Shown: one piece after another, positions 23,086 to 34,669 of the stretch | Position numbering within the stretch: the first letter of the stretch is position 1 | Layout: the number at the start of each line of letters is the position of its first letter | Source of the DNA: Eublepharis macularius | Lineage: Eukaryota; Chordata; Lepidosauria; Squamata; Eublepharidae | Reading direction: 5' to 3' | NCBI RefSeq assembly: GCF_028583425.1 | Contig: NC_072800.1 | Span: 90,224,501 to 90,288,500 of the forward strand | DNA: 64,000 bases | Program-made: the position numbers and the translations under genes | Notes under the pieces: generated by a model | The model's database searches: none | What the model was told of the DNA's origin: nothing | Seen by the model: the letters and a program-made list of their open reading frames with translations, nothing else

Positions 23086-23142
23086 TGAAGTGTAGACAAG
23101 GTCTTATTCCTGCAGTAACAGATTTTGCATCCATTCTGACAG

Positions 23143-23265
23143 AGGCTCCGTCCAACCCTCCATCTCCTGATATCGTAGAGATCCTTGAGGATGGAGTGCA
23201 GCTGGCCTGGAAGCCGGTGGAACTCCACACCCCTGTGACTTACACTGTTCTGTGCAGGAAGGAAG
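23143..23265 (+). pseudogene. OBSCN-like: Obscurin-like gene remnant: first half of FN3 domain
   Basis: A 123-base exon with acceptor TTCTGACAG and donor GGAAG|GTAACG. It encodes PSPDIVEILEDGVQLAWKPV followed by TYTVLCRKE, the A-C strands of a fibronectin type III domain. Obscurin has the same split FN3 domain just before its last kinase. The exon needs one base from the previous exon, but the large exon ends in phase 0 at 18015, so at least one intervening exon (the expected Ig domain) is absent or not recognisable. Confidence 0.72.
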
Positions 23266-23785
23266 GTAACGGGGAACTCGGATGTGTGTAGTCGCTATGA
23301 GCTTGAATGAGCTGCGATCCAGGAGGCATCTCGTTCAGATCTTGCCCCTGCCATGAACTCACTGACTGGCCACACTCACTCAGGCAAGCCCCCTCAACCC
23401 CCGCTCCACTATGAAGTATTAATACTGGCCTAATTCATAGCGTTGTTGTCAGGATTACTGTGATCTTGTTGTTGAGAAGCTTTAAAAACGTCAGGAATAA
23501 TTCTTCTCGTCATTCAAATTCTATTGCTGAAATTGACCCACTGCAGCGTAATGTTACGCTCTACCCTGTATTTGATCTATGCTTTCGAAGACTTATCGTC
23601 ACCCGACCCCAGGGTTGTCAACATCCAGGTGGGGCAGCGCAGCGGACTTGGGGCTTCCATGCGGCTGACTTCCCCATGTGGGTTTCACTGGCTCTGTATT
23701 AAATAATTAAATAATTTACATTTAACGTTAGTAAACTTTTTCCCTTTTTTAAAACTGGCAATTTAATCTCTTTGTATGGTATATA
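23266..23785. other. Intron between the FN3 half-exons, first part
   Basis: Holds no feature I recognise before the 5S-derived SINE. Confidence 0.4.
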
Positions 23786-23950
23786 ACGTTAGGTGCGTGT
23801 ACAGTTCTGACAAGTTGCAGCTGACTCACGGTGATCCTTTCGGCTTTGCAAGGCAAGAGACATTCAGAGGCGGTTTGCCACTGCCTGCCTCTGTTTAGCA
23901 ACCCTGGGTTTCCTTGATGTTCTTGCATCCAAGTGCTAACCACGGCCAGC
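23786..23950 (-). repeat. 5S rRNA-derived SINE, diverged
   Basis: GGCAGGCAGTGGCAAACCGC and TCTCTTGCCTTGCAAAGC body on the minus strand, with a degraded 5S-like head. Confidence 0.6.
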
Positions 23951-24138
23951 TCCGCTTCGCTTCCAAAATCTCAAAAGAAAAAATTGGCCGTGAAAAACTA
24001 ACTACAAGTACATTACTTATCCAAAAGCTTGAGGCATTTTATATAACAAAATTCATTTTATAAAGTGCATTTTTATACAGTTTCCAAAGTGGTACAACTG
24101 AAAAATTATTCTTGTCTCCCTTTTTTCCCCAAAACGTG

Positions 24139-24320
24139 GGCCGTTTTCACACTGCTTACCAGCCACAGAACATTGCGCTGAGCTCTCAGAACGACAGCGT
24201 CTTCCTGGTGCAATTTCACACGAGAAGGGTAGTTCTCATGCGAAATCACGCCTGGAAGACGCTGTCATTCCGGGAGCTCAGCATGATGTGCTATGGCTGG
24301 TAAGCAGTGTGAAAATGGCC
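24139..24320. repeat. Palindromic miniature element
   Basis: Inverted ends GGCCGTTTTCACACTGCTTA and its near-complement at 24301-24320; arms of about 85 bases with GAACGACAGCGTCTTCC repeated in reverse. Inside the intron between the two FN3 exons. Confidence 0.7.
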
Positions 24321-24997
24321 ATGGAAGAACATTAACTATAGTCCCACTGTAAATCAGAGAAATCTCCCACTTGAAATTACATCCAGTTAGGCAATAACCA
24401 CTTGCCAGAGGAAATTTATTTAACATATTTACACTGTTACTAGTTTTCTGATACAAAATTAATTATAAGTTGGAAACAGGATGTATTATACCTGTGAATG
24501 AGCTGTGGTTTAGATGACGTTACGGCTTCGTTCCCCCAACAGGGAGCCGGCTTGTAGCCGCAGAGTGATAACATCACATCTGATTGCGCAAGCATGAAAA
24601 TAATTTTGAAAGTGTATGCTGGCCCCACCCCTCTCTCGGGGGTCCAGTATTTTTACGGACCCCGTCTGGCCGTTGGAGATGAGTGATCCCTGACCGCAGT
24701 GTTGAGGGGAAGCAGGGGAGAAAAACACTTCCCAACAGCACCTAACCCGTATGTATGGAAACGGCCTATATCTGGAACTTCGTTTGGACGTCCCATTCCA
24801 AATAGCAACTCTGCCTAAAATACTGATAAAACATCTCCGAAATAGTCCACACACTGCTCCAAATAGAGTTTCCCTTTTCTGGAAACTGTTGACTAAACGC
24901 ATTCTGCTGCATCATTTATCCGTAAAAGATGGCATGGATAGACGCAGTCTCACATGGTTCTGAATACTTGCCCTTCCTCTTGTTCTCATGGGCCTAG

Positions 24998-25150
24998 ACG
25001 GAGAGTGGAAGACGCTGGCCAGTGATATCTCCAACTGCTGCTACACTGCCAGGAATCTGCCCTGGGGTTTGGTCTGCTCCTTCCGGATCGCCTGCGTCAG
25101 CAAAGCCGGCGTGGGGCCTTACAGCAACCCCTCTGCCAAAGTGAAAATCA
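24998..25150 (+). pseudogene. OBSCN-like: Obscurin-like gene remnant: second half of FN3 domain
   Basis: Acceptor GGGCCTAG then an open frame encoding GEWKTLASDISNCCY and IACVSKAGVGPYSNPSAKV, the D-G strands of the FN3 domain. Its phase fits exactly with the donor at 23265. The 3' end is uncertain: CAGTAGAGAGCC occurs twice in tandem, giving possible donors after 25150 or 25163; without splicing the frame ends at a TAG at 25174. No exons of the second kinase domain are visible downstream. A reverse-oriented LINE fragment begins about 100 bases later. Confidence 0.72.
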
Positions 25151-25269
25151 GTAGAGAGCCACAGTAGAGAGCCGCTGTGCTTTCTCCTCCCGCAATATGA
25201 AATCCGATTAACATCACTTTCTTTTCCTTTTCTTTCAAGCACCTTTGATCCAATGATCTTGAGCAGTGG

Positions 25270-25525
25270 ATAAGGAGTCTTTATTTCTTTAAAGAAAGTA
25301 TGGTGGAGAGATACTGGGCCACAGCCAGTGTAGTCCTTGGGTCTGTATCCACCAACTGATAGGAGACTATATTATCTTTTGATAGAGTGGGAGGAAGTTT
25401 AGTTAAAATAGGGGCAATCCACAAGTCGTGATAAAAGTTATAATAAGGGCATTCCAAAATCATATGGGACAGGGAATCAATCTTTTTCAAGTTACAATGA
25501 CAAAGTCTATCAGAATAAGGCAAGT
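25270..25525 (-). repeat. LINE ORF2 C-terminal fragment
   Basis: Minus-strand frame of 80 codons with CHCNLKKIDSLSHMILECPY, a CCHC knuckle as found at the C-terminus of several non-LTR retrotransposon ORF2 proteins, followed by a hydrophobic end TLAVAQYLSTIL. Lies just after the last obscurin-like exon. Confidence 0.65.
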
Positions 25526-25547
25526 TGCGGCATCTCTCATATATCCA

Positions 25548-26122
25548 GAGGAGTTAGCCGTGTTCGTCTGTAGTAGTAAAATCAAAGAGTCCAGTAGCAC
25601 CTTTAAGACTAACCAATTTTATTGTAGCATAAGCTTTCGAGAATCACAGTTCTCTTCGTCAGATGCATGGAGGGCCAAAAGAAACTGGTCAGATATAGAG
25701 GAGGAGAAGGGAGGGCGGGGTAAATGCAAACATCTCCTTCTGATATGGAGATTAGTTTGCTTCTGTAAAGGTTCAGAGGAGTTAGCCGTGAGAGCTGTGG
25801 TTCTCGAAGGCTTGTGCTGCAGTGGAATTGGATGGTCTTGGAGGTGCTGCTGGACTCTTTTTGATTTTGATACTACAGACTAACACGGCTAACTCCTCTG
25901 AACCTTTACAGAAGCAAACTGATCTCCATATCAGAAGGAGCTGTTTGCATTTGCATATCAGAAGATGTTTGCATCTACCCCGCCCTCTCCTCTCCTCCTC
26001 TATATCTGACCAGTTTCTTTTGGCCCTCCATGCATCTGACAAAGAGAACTGTGATTCTCGAAAGCTTATGTTACAATAAAATTGGTTAGTCTTAAAGGTG
26101 CTACTGGACTCTTTGATCTCTC
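25548..26122. repeat. Long palindromic repeat with hairpin arms
   Basis: Contains AAGAGTCCAGTAGCACCTTT and GCTTTCGAGAATCACAGTTC on the left and their complements at the right end, with GAGGAGTTAGCCGTG and GATATGGAGAT pieces in between, also inverted. A frequent reptile interspersed repeat; family name not known to me. Confidence 0.65.
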
Positions 26123-26360
26123 ATATAGAAGTCAATTAACATCCAACTTTGAGAAATACCACTTCTAACCCCATGGACTTTGTTTTAACGTAGTTCTTTC
26201 TGTCACACATGAGGCTGCCTCCTATGGAGTCATGCCATTGGTCTATCAAAATCACTCTTGTCTATTCTCCCCAGCCCCACATTTTCCCATCACCTGTTAC
26301 CTGATCTGTTCAACTAGAACGTGGGACCTTCTGAATAACAAACTAGTGCTCTACCACTGT

Positions 26361-26534
26361 GCCTGGAGATCTCCCAGAATTACAACTGATCTCCAGACTA
26401 CAGAGATCAGTTCCCCTGAAGAAAATGGCTGCTTTGGAGGGTGGGCTCTATGGCTTCAAAGTCTGCTGAAGTCCCTCCCGTCTCCAGGCTCAGCTCTGCC
26501 CCCAAATCTCCAGAATTTCCTAACCTTGAACCCT
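26361..26534. repeat. AGGGTTGCCA-family repeat, reverse
   Basis: Core TTACAACTGATCTCCAGACT and CCAGAATTTCCTAACC; opposite orientation. Confidence 0.6.
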
Positions 26535-26739
26535 AGCCTTGGTCCAACTTTTCCATTAGGCCTGGTATTCCTCCTCCTCCCTTTTTCTCCTTTGTTCTGT
26601 TAAGGAAGGGAACTTTCAAAGCAACCTTGCTGAGTTAGGAGAGAGGTCTGAAGGGTACTAACATTTAGTCAAGAGTCCAAAGCAGTTGCTCGTGAGCTCA
26701 TGCTCCCCCACCTTTTTCATTCTTACTGCATAAGGTTCC

Positions 26740-27105
26740 CAGGCCCCTTCACTCTCCCGGTGGGAGACTGGGATGCTGCCTCTTACCTCCCTTCCTTCTA
26801 CACACAGAAGGAGGGGAAGTGACGTCATCATGTGGACATCCGGGAAGTGATGTCATCACGTGGGTCAAAGGGTGGCCCAAGAGTGCGCCTCCACTTGCCA
26901 AAGGGCTGGATCGTCCCCCCCCCCACGGGGCCCAATTTGGCCTAAAACAGGCCCACTGCAAGGCATGGGGGGGCGCTGAGCCACTGGGGGGGCACCCTAG
27001 GTGGCGCACCCCCACAGCTGGCCAGTTAAGTGGTGGCGGGGAGGAGGAGGTGGGAGTAGGGGATCCCCCACCCAGGGCGGGGGAATGGCAAACCTATTAC
27101 TGCAG
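26740..27105. repeat. GC-rich repeat with TGATGTCAT motifs
   Basis: GAAGTGACGTCATCATGTGG, GGAAGTGATGTCATCACG, and GGATCCCCCACCCAGG. Confidence 0.5.
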
Positions 27106-27403
27106 CATCTGTTGCTGCATTAGAAACCGAGCCCAAAAGTTTCTGGAGCAGCCATTCAGGAAGCAGGAAGAAGCTACAGAAGAAAGCATGGCTCAGAATC
27201 CCCTAACAGGTGGACAGAAATTCCTGTGACTGTGTCTGCTACTCTGTCGATCCTAACATTAAAACGGTAACCCCTCCTCTGTGAAATCCCTCATGACCTG
27301 CTGTCAGACCTACCACTCTGGCGTGGCTGTCATTGGCGTTCTTTGTGCCTGGCTATTGAGTAACTGGAGGGCTCAAACAGGTCACATGTCTCCTGATCTT
27401 CCG

Positions 27404-27631
27404 GGTTGCTGACCCTGGGTTGGGAAATTCCTGGATATTTGGGGGAAGAGCCTGGGGAGGGCAGAGTTTGGGAAGAGGGAGCTCAGCAGAGATCTGTTGC
27501 CATAGATTCCACCCTCTGAAACTGTCATATTCTCCAGGGCAATTAATCTCTGTAGTCTAGAGATCAGTTGTAATCAGTTGTAATTCTGGGAGAACTCTAG
27601 CTCCCCTTCCCCTTGAGGTTTGCAACCCTAC
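27404..27631. repeat. AGGGTTGCCA-family repeat
   Basis: From GGGTTGCTGACCCTGG to TGAGGTTTGCAACCCT with an internal duplication of ATCAGTTGTA. Confidence 0.6.
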
Positions 27632-28777
27632 TTTCTTTTGAAAAAATGCAAATTAGAAGCTGATGCAACCTCTGTTTGCTCATGGCCACATGAGAAAGAA
27701 AGAGGAGTTTCATTTGTTCGATCTCCACTCCCTTATGCAGTTCAAAACTGTTGGCAGAGTGGTAACTAAGCAGTGGTAGTTACGCAGTACTGATTTAAGG
27801 TGTAAAAAGAGTTTATTCAGGAACTACATATCTGATAGTAAAGAGTAGAGATAGAGATAGATGCTATATAACTACATAGCAGAGAGAGTGGATTCAGGAG
27901 AGAGAAGAAGGAGGAGGAGGATCTTGCCCTGTTTAGCCCAATAGGAGACAAGACAAGGAAATGACTCTTAGCAGAGAAGAGAGGCGCTGGGCGCTGCCCT
28001 CACATTCCTATCTAAGAGCCAAGCTACAAGTGACACCTTACACAGGTTGGACTAGAGTTTGAGGGTGGGGGGAGGGCTCAGAATTTCTGGCCGCACTTCC
28101 CACGCTTGCCAGCAGAGGGCTCCATTAATCCATGAATTAAGACCGCAGCCCTCTGGTGTTAAGACTCGCAGGTGTATCCTGTTCTCTAAGAAAATAAAAT
28201 ATTTTCATGGGAAAGTTTCTTTTGCTTCCCCCCCCCCTCTCTTTTTCTGTTCATTTCTATTTATTTTGTTTCTCTCTGGGAGGATCCATTCTCCACAGGC
28301 TGGAACTGGAGGCGGGCATCCGCCCCTCCTACCCCAGATGCTGTCCTGAGATGAAGTAAAGCGATGCTGTGCAGGTTTTTTGGTTTTGTTTTGTTTTAAT
28401 CTGCTTATTTCTCAAAGCTTTTTACTGCTTTTAATAGTTTCTCAATGTGTGGCCCTTGCTTTCCTTCCTCTTAATCCACTGAAGCCAGGCGTAGGTTCTT
28501 GGGAGGAGTCACAACGGGCATCTTCTGTTGCGCATGCCAAAACTGTACTCTCGCAGCTGTCACCAACCATATACTTAAAAAGTTCTCCCTGTTCTTTTGT
28601 AATATTACTGGATAGGATATTTAATAGAGTTATTGCAGTCATAAAATGAGGAAGGAGAGAGTCACCCACCTCAGAGCTCTTTGGAAGAAGGGTGAAACTA
28701 AACATGTTTGGGAAGGATGAGAAGGCAGCAGACATACAAACATACATACACACACACACACAACACTGCAGTGGTAT
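27632..28777. other. No recognised gene; possible LTR-like piece
   Basis: 27780-28010 has AATAAA on the minus strand near 27815 and looks like part of a solo LTR, but ends cannot be set. 28015-28170 holds a GCCAAGCTACAAGTGACA element end. The rest is unrecognised. Confidence 0.35.
28733..28763. repeat. (ACAT)/(CA)n microsatellite
   Basis: ACATACAAACATACATACAC followed by CA units. Confidence 0.85.
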
Positions 28778-29000
28778 CCATAAGAACATAAGAGAAGCCA
28801 TGTTGGATCAGGCCAATGGCCCATCCAGTCCAACACTGTGTCACACAGTGGCCAAAAAACCAGGTGTCCTTGGGAGGTCTGCCAGTGGGGAAGGGACACT
28901 AGGAGCCCTCCCACTGATTGTCCCCCTAAACACCAAGAATACAGAGCCTCACTGCCCTAGTTAGAGAGTTCCATCTATACCTTGTGGCTAAGAGCCACTG
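28778..29000 (+). repeat. Interspersed repeat (AAGAGAAGCCATGTTGGA family)
   Basis: Second copy with ATAAGAGAAGCCATGTTGGA and TGTGTCACACAGTGGCC. Confidence 0.6.
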
Positions 29001-29106
29001 ATGGACCTCTGCTTCCTGTTTATCGGGGGGGGGGGCAAACAGATCTCAGGAGGTGAAGAATTTCATTGCTTGGATGGCTGAGAAGTTCCTGTTCTCACAT
29101 TAGTGC

Positions 29107-29325
29107 AGGGCTGCCAACTCTGGGTTGGGAAATTTCTGGATATCTGGGGGTAAAGCTGTGGGGGGGGGCTTGGGGAAGGACGGGACCTCAGTGGGATTTA
29201 ATGCCATAGAGTGCACCCTCCAAAAGAGCCACTTTCTCCAGGGGGAACTGATCTCTGTAGTTTTAAGATTAGTTTTAATTTCGGGTGATTTGCAGCCCCC
29301 CCCCCCCCGGAGGCTGGCAACTGTA
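29107..29325. repeat. AGGGTTGCCA-family repeat
   Basis: From AGGGCTGCCAACTCTGG to GGAGGCTGGCAACT. Confidence 0.6.
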
Positions 29326-29797
29326 TGTCAGTGGCTCATTAGCTGATTCTACACATTGATTTTCCCTTATGTAAATCACAGAATGTGCTCTCACTTGTGT
29401 GTGTGTGTGTGTGGGGGTGGGGAGCTTCCTCACAAGGTTGGTTGCCGGCCTCCTGGTGGCGGTAACAAGGCGGAGGGGAACTCCACTGTGATTATCTAAC
29501 TACAAGCAATAAGAAACTTGATCACACGACATCTTATTCGCAAATCACAGTTCAAAGGCAGAACTATACAATTGTTAATATTTATCTAAGAGCTTAAAAG
29601 TTTCCATAATAGTCAACCTCCATAAATATTCCTCAAATGCTAATTTAAAGTGCTCAGTGAATAAATATATTGATGCATCCATAAATACATAAATAGGCAA
29701 TAAGAGGTTAAATACGTATAAAAGACATTATTCACATGGACCTGATATGGTGCATTCAAATCACCATTAGTAATCAATTGATATAGTTACCATAGAT
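29326..29797. other. No recognised gene
   Basis: A GT microsatellite near 29395-29412, otherwise unrecognised AT-rich sequence. Confidence 0.4.
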
Positions 29798-30018
29798 GGT
29801 GGTGGTGGACAGTGCCCTCAAGTCATAGCTGACATATGGCGACTCCTGCTGGGGTTTTCATGGCAAGAGACTAACAGAGGTGGTGTGCCATTGCCTGCCT
29901 CTGCAGCCCTGGTCTTCCTTGGAGGTCTCCCATCCAATTACTAACCAAGGCTGACCCTGCTTAGCTTCTGAGATCTGATGAGATCAGGCTCACCTGGACT
30001 ATCCAGATCAGGGTAGTT
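29798..30018 (-). repeat. 5S rRNA-derived SINE
   Basis: Minus strand carries GATCTCAGAAGCTAAGCAGG and GGATGGGAGACC, the internal control region of 5S rRNA, then AGGCAGGCAATGGCA and a tail. A SINE, not a functional 5S gene: the 5' and 3' ends of 5S are replaced. Confidence 0.78.
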
Positions 30019-30584
30019 ATCATAGGTAAGTACATAAATAATCAATACTGCAAGAGTTTAGTCCTTCTTGCTTTTTGTTTTCTTTTCCAAAAGAAAACAC
30101 GTAGTCCCTAACATCGCCCAACAAAGAGCTGGCTTCCTCATTATGAGGAACCAGTGTTTGGAGAATCAATGCTAAGGAATACACCTATGGGAGACTTGAT
30201 GAAATTTGCGGCAAGCTCTTGATAAAGGGCTTGAAACAAAGGAGCGATCCGGCTCTTTGTTGGTCAGAGCCATGGGGACGACATATTTTCTCCTGGAAAA
30301 GAAAACACATGGAATGATGAGATTGGACTAGCCTGACCAACCTCACTTCAACTGACAATGAAGCTTAATGCCTCCACCTGGATTGAATCAAGACCTAGGC
30401 TTCCTGTCTCATACCAATGTTGATTTCTCCACAGCTGCCACCCCTCTGCATACCCCACCCTATCCAATCATGCCTGCTATTGTCATTCATTGGCTTTTGT
30501 CACTTACCTGCTATTGTCATTCAGCTTCTGTAATCACTCCACTCTCCAAGATACAAGGACAGATAGACTCACATTCTAGCTGTA
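30019..30584. other. No recognised gene
   Basis: Unrecognised sequence before an AGAGTCCAGTAGCA-family piece. Confidence 0.4.
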
Positions 30585-30712
30585 TCTGAAGAAGCGAGCT
30601 GTGACTCACAAAAGCTCATACCCTACCACAAATATTGTTAGTCTTCTAGGTGCTACTGGACTCTTGCACTTTTCTACTGCTACAGACAGACTAACATGGC
30701 TACCTATCTTGA
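30585..30712. repeat. AGAGTCCAGTAGCA-family repeat, partial
   Basis: GAAGAAGCGAGCTGTGACTC, then GGTGCTACTGGACTCTTGCA and AGACTAACATGGCTACC. Confidence 0.55.
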
Positions 30713-30924
30713 TCCAACTTCACATATACACATGAGATTGGAGCTAGCAATGGCAGACCAAGTAGGGATCTTGGGGTGGGAGTGGATATTATTGGGTCCC
30801 ACTGATTTGTTAGTTTGCAATTTGCCTATAAGATCTAGAACTTCCTCCCTTGTCACCACTATTTATCCCAGTTCCTAGTCCTCCCTTCCTGAAAACATCC
30901 GTTCAGGAATACATATTGCTTTGC

Positions 30925-31056
30925 CATCTTCTGGGCATGGAGCAGGGGTCACTGGGGCCGTCGGGGTGGGGTAGTTGTGAATTTCCTGCATTATGCAGGG
31001 GGTTGGACTAGACAACTCTGGAGGTCCCTTCCAACTCTAGGATTCTATGATTCAAT
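30925..31056 (+). repeat. CR1-type LINE 3' terminus
   Basis: CATCTTCTGGGCATGGAGC through GGAGGTCCCTTCCAACTCTA and ends GATTCTATGATTC, the short terminal repeat typical of CR1. Confidence 0.78.
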
Positions 31057-31266
31057 CTGCCCTATATTGTCAGCAGTGAAGACAGAGAAGACTTGATTTA
31101 GCTTCTCAGCAATCAACCTATCCTCCTTTAGTACTCCTCTAATTCCATTTTTCTTCAATGATCTAACCACTTTCCTAACCAGTTTCTCCTCTTACTCCCT
31201 GGCTGCTGAAACACAGTCAGACAGGAATCTGGAGTAACAGATCAGTGCAATAAAAGATTAAGTCCC

Positions 31267-31566
31267 CAAAAAGTAGAGGTAGTCCCCTGTGCAAGCACTG
31301 AGTCATTACTGACTCACAGGGGGGACATCGCACCATGACGTTTTCTTGGCAGACTTTTGTTACGGGGTGGTTTGCCATTGCCTTCCCCAGTCATCTACAC
31401 TTTACTCCCAGGAAACTGGGTCCTCATTTTACCGACCTCGGAAGGATGGAAGGCTGAGTCAACCTTGAGCCAGTTACCTGAACCTGGCTTCCGCCAGGAT
31501 CGAACTCAGGTTGTGAGCAGAGCTTGGACTGCAGTATTGCAGTTTACCCCTCTGCGTCATGGAGCT
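31267..31566 (-). repeat. tRNA-derived SINE, second type
   Basis: Read on the minus strand: GAGTTCGATCCTGGCGG (B box), then GACTCAGCCTTCCATCC and GGCAATGGCAAACCACC, ending near TCAGTAATGACTCAG. A different SINE family from the Sauria type. Confidence 0.65.
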
Positions 31567-31659
31567 CAAATGATGGTCAAATCAAATCAAATTTATTATT
31601 ATGGTCCTAGACCAGCAATGACGGTCAATTTATACAGGAGTAGAGGATCCAAATGAACT

Positions 31660-32278
31660 GGGCATGGGATAAAAGTTACTCTTCTTGCCAAATGCATGTT
31701 CCTATCAGTGGATCTGGTGCACCTTTGCCATGATAGGCAAGCATCAGATTAAAAGATGTGCATTTCACATCTCCGTGTTTTTCAGACGGTGCTATCTCAG
31801 AGGCACCAAAACAGTGGGAATCTTGGGAGCCTCCATGACACCTGCAATTTAACATGGAGCCCAAAGTGGATCAAATATTATCAGTTTTATCTGTAAAGTG
31901 CTTTGCAAATTTATCACCACCATCTAAAAGGTGGTAGGAACATTAAAGCAGCCTGTAAGTGAAGCTCTAGCAAAAGTTGTTCTCTCAGCTGCGGCAACAA
32001 GTCTTCTTCCACTGTCACAGTAACCATTCCCTCCCACACACACACAAGTTTCCAAGGGTTGAATGTGGCTATATTTGTGGGAAAGGACACAGAGGAGCAA
32101 TCATGTTCATAATCTCAGTCACCTCTACGTTCCACAGTTCACTCAGAGTCTCAACAGAACTGTCAGCCATGTCCGTAGAAAATTCCCTGACTTGAATCCA
32201 CCATTCTTTGAAGGTGTACCTTTTTAGTAGGTCACCCTCCTGGCCGCAGAAGTTCTGAATATCCATAAATGAACAACG
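31660..32278. other. No recognised gene
   Basis: Unique-looking sequence; short frames only. Confidence 0.4.
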
Positions 32279-32882
32279 ATCAGTCCGTTACAACAAGATT
32301 ATTTTCAGTTGCTGCCTTTACTACACTAAGTATTTTTTACAAGCTTCCTCAAGGCCAGGGTATAAATATTTCAGATAAATAAATCTGCCTGTTAGTAATT
32401 ATAATCCATGTGCTGAATTCACCCAAAGACAATTTCAGTGATCACTTGCTTAGATGTGTGTTGTTTAGAGGTGGGTACGAATCCTAATACAAACCAAAAA
32501 AATGCACGAACCAGGCCGGTTCGTGGTTTGTGAAAACACGGTTCATGGGGCCGCGTTTTCCACGAACACCATGACTTTTTTTGCCTGGTTCGCGAGAGTC
32601 ACCTGTCTGTTTCACACACCCCGCACCGCCTTCAGCCGATCAGCTGAACCCAGCGCAGGGTGTGTGAAAGTGACAGCCCCCTTCTCCTGCTACCCGCAAG
32701 CGATCAGTCCATTGCAACAAGGTTATTTTCAGTTGCTGCCTTTACTACCCTAAGTATTTTTTACAAACTTCCTCAGGGCCAGGGTATAAATATTTCAGAC
32801 AAATAAATCTGCCTGCTAATAATTATAATCCATGTGCTGAATTCACCCAAAGACAGTTTCAGTGATCGCTTGCTTAGATGTG
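32279..32882. repeat. Direct duplication flanking a partial miniature element
   Basis: Positions 32279-32462 recur at 32700-32882 with about ten differences (ATTTTCAGTTGCTGCCTTTA and so on). Between them (32463-32699) is a piece with GTACGAATCC and GGTTCGTGG like the TAGAGATGGGCACGAAC family. A tandem duplication that captured or was caught by the element explains the layout. Confidence 0.7.
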
Positions 32883-34220
32883 TATTTAAAAACAAGGCGT
32901 GAGCACCACCTGCAGGCCACACGTGAAATGCTTTTGTTTGCTTTTCTTACCTTGGAATCCTCAGCAGACAACAGCCTCTTGACACATTACGCAGTACCTA
33001 GGGATATTCACGAGAACTTCATTTCAAGTGTTCACCCCTCCAACTCCCTCGCACAGTCACACTTCAGTTTGTGCTGTGTGAATACATTCATCCTTTCACT
33101 GCTAGAAGTATCCCAGTTTCCCCCACCTCCCACATCCATACATTGAAATGCAGATCTTGACATTTTCTCACACCTTAAAGAAATGCAAATTGGCAAGTCA
33201 AAGGAACCTACGGTGTTTGTTCTGGCAGCGAAAACAGAGCTGAATTGGTGCTCTGCCCTCCGGACACACTTGCAGATGCAGTCACACAAAGGGAGCTCCC
33301 GTGAAAGTAGCATTCACGTGTACCGAGCAAGAACAGCTAGCACGTGAACCACACATAAAATCCTGCGCTTGAGTGTCCCCAGGTAATTCACAACATGTAG
33401 AGAGACTGAGAGTTACAGACTTCTAAGGCCTTTTCTGCATGGACAATTGTCATCGGTTCTGGCCTCATACCGCTTCAGGTTGTCTTCTGAATTCCACATG
33501 CTTCAGATTTCAATGCAGTGTTTTCGAAGTTTATTTTAGAATTTTCTACCTGCGCTTATTCCCCGATGTTTTTCTCAATGTGTTTTTGAGTCGGTTTTTC
33601 AATAGTGCAGAATTTTTGTTTTGGTTCTCCCGTACTCTCCCCACTTTCTTAAAATGTGCCTTTTTGTGTGAAGGAAACTTAATGACATTATAATGCCACA
33701 ATGTCATTGTTATTGAATTGTATCATTCCCACCCACCCCACCCGTTTCCTGCCTCTGCCTCCCAGTTCTGGATCACCCTGGACAGGAAAAGAGATCATAA
33801 ACCTTAAACAAAAAAGGTCTACATGGCTGTCATGTATTGGGGATTTTTTTAAAAAGTCCAGATAACATTAATGGGCAAGGTAGAAATGGAACTAAGTATG
33901 CAGCGTAGTGGTTACAGCGTTTGACTCTTTTGGCCTAGCCTGCCCTGCAGTGTTGTTGTCAATCTTGTGAAGATTGTGTTGGTTACTCTGAACTCATTGG
34001 AGGAAGAGTGGAATGTACAAGTAATACATTTCCTAGTAATTAAATTAACTCATTGTCATCCCTCTACAAGCTACCTTTTCTTATCCTTTCCCCCTTTCTT
34101 CACCTTCTCTCCAATGTTCTGTTTCTTATCTGACCATGAAATAGTTGGGCACTTTTATCTAATATTGTTGCAAGAAGTCTTAAATGAGCATGCCAAGGTA
34201 AATCAAAATCATGTTTTCAG
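32883..34220. other. No recognised gene
   Basis: Unique-looking sequence with a GCCTTTTCTGCATGG start near 33429 that resembles a miniature element end. Short frames without domains. Confidence 0.4.
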
Positions 34221-34475
34221 GAGAGCCAGTTTGGTGTAGTGGTTAAGAGCGCGGGACTCTAATCTGGAGAACCGGGTTTGATTCCTCGCTCCTCCACTTG
34301 AAGCCAGCTGGGTGACCTTGGGCTAGTCACAGCTTCTAGCTCTCTGAGCCTCACCCACCTCACAGGGTGTTTTGTTGTAGGGATAATAACAACATACTTT
34401 GTAAACCAGTCTGAGTGGGTGTTAAGTTGACCTGAAGGCCGGTATATACATAGAATGTTATAATTATTATTATTA
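34221..34475 (+). repeat. tRNA-derived SINE (Sauria type)
   Basis: GCCAGTTTGGTGTAGTGGTT, GGTTTGATTCCTCGC and CACCTCACAGGGTG with a short ATT-rich tail. Confidence 0.75.
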
Positions 34476-34669
34476 CATAAACAGAAGCAATAGATGGTGT
34501 GTACATCTATGGATGAGCATCTTGCACCCGTAGTCATAAATATTGTGATTATCAGGACTTAAGGATGTGGGACGGAGGGGGTTTGTTTATTCATTTATAT
34601 TATTTATATTCCACCTCTCATGAAGAGTTAAGGTGGATTACATAGAATACATTTACAAACAACTAGAAA

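Noticed and set aside
27780-28010. Solo LTR
   Set aside because: An AATAAA and a repeat-like look are not enough; ends and target duplication could not be found.
29798-30018. 5S rRNA gene
   Set aside because: Only the internal part of 5S is kept and it continues into a SINE body.
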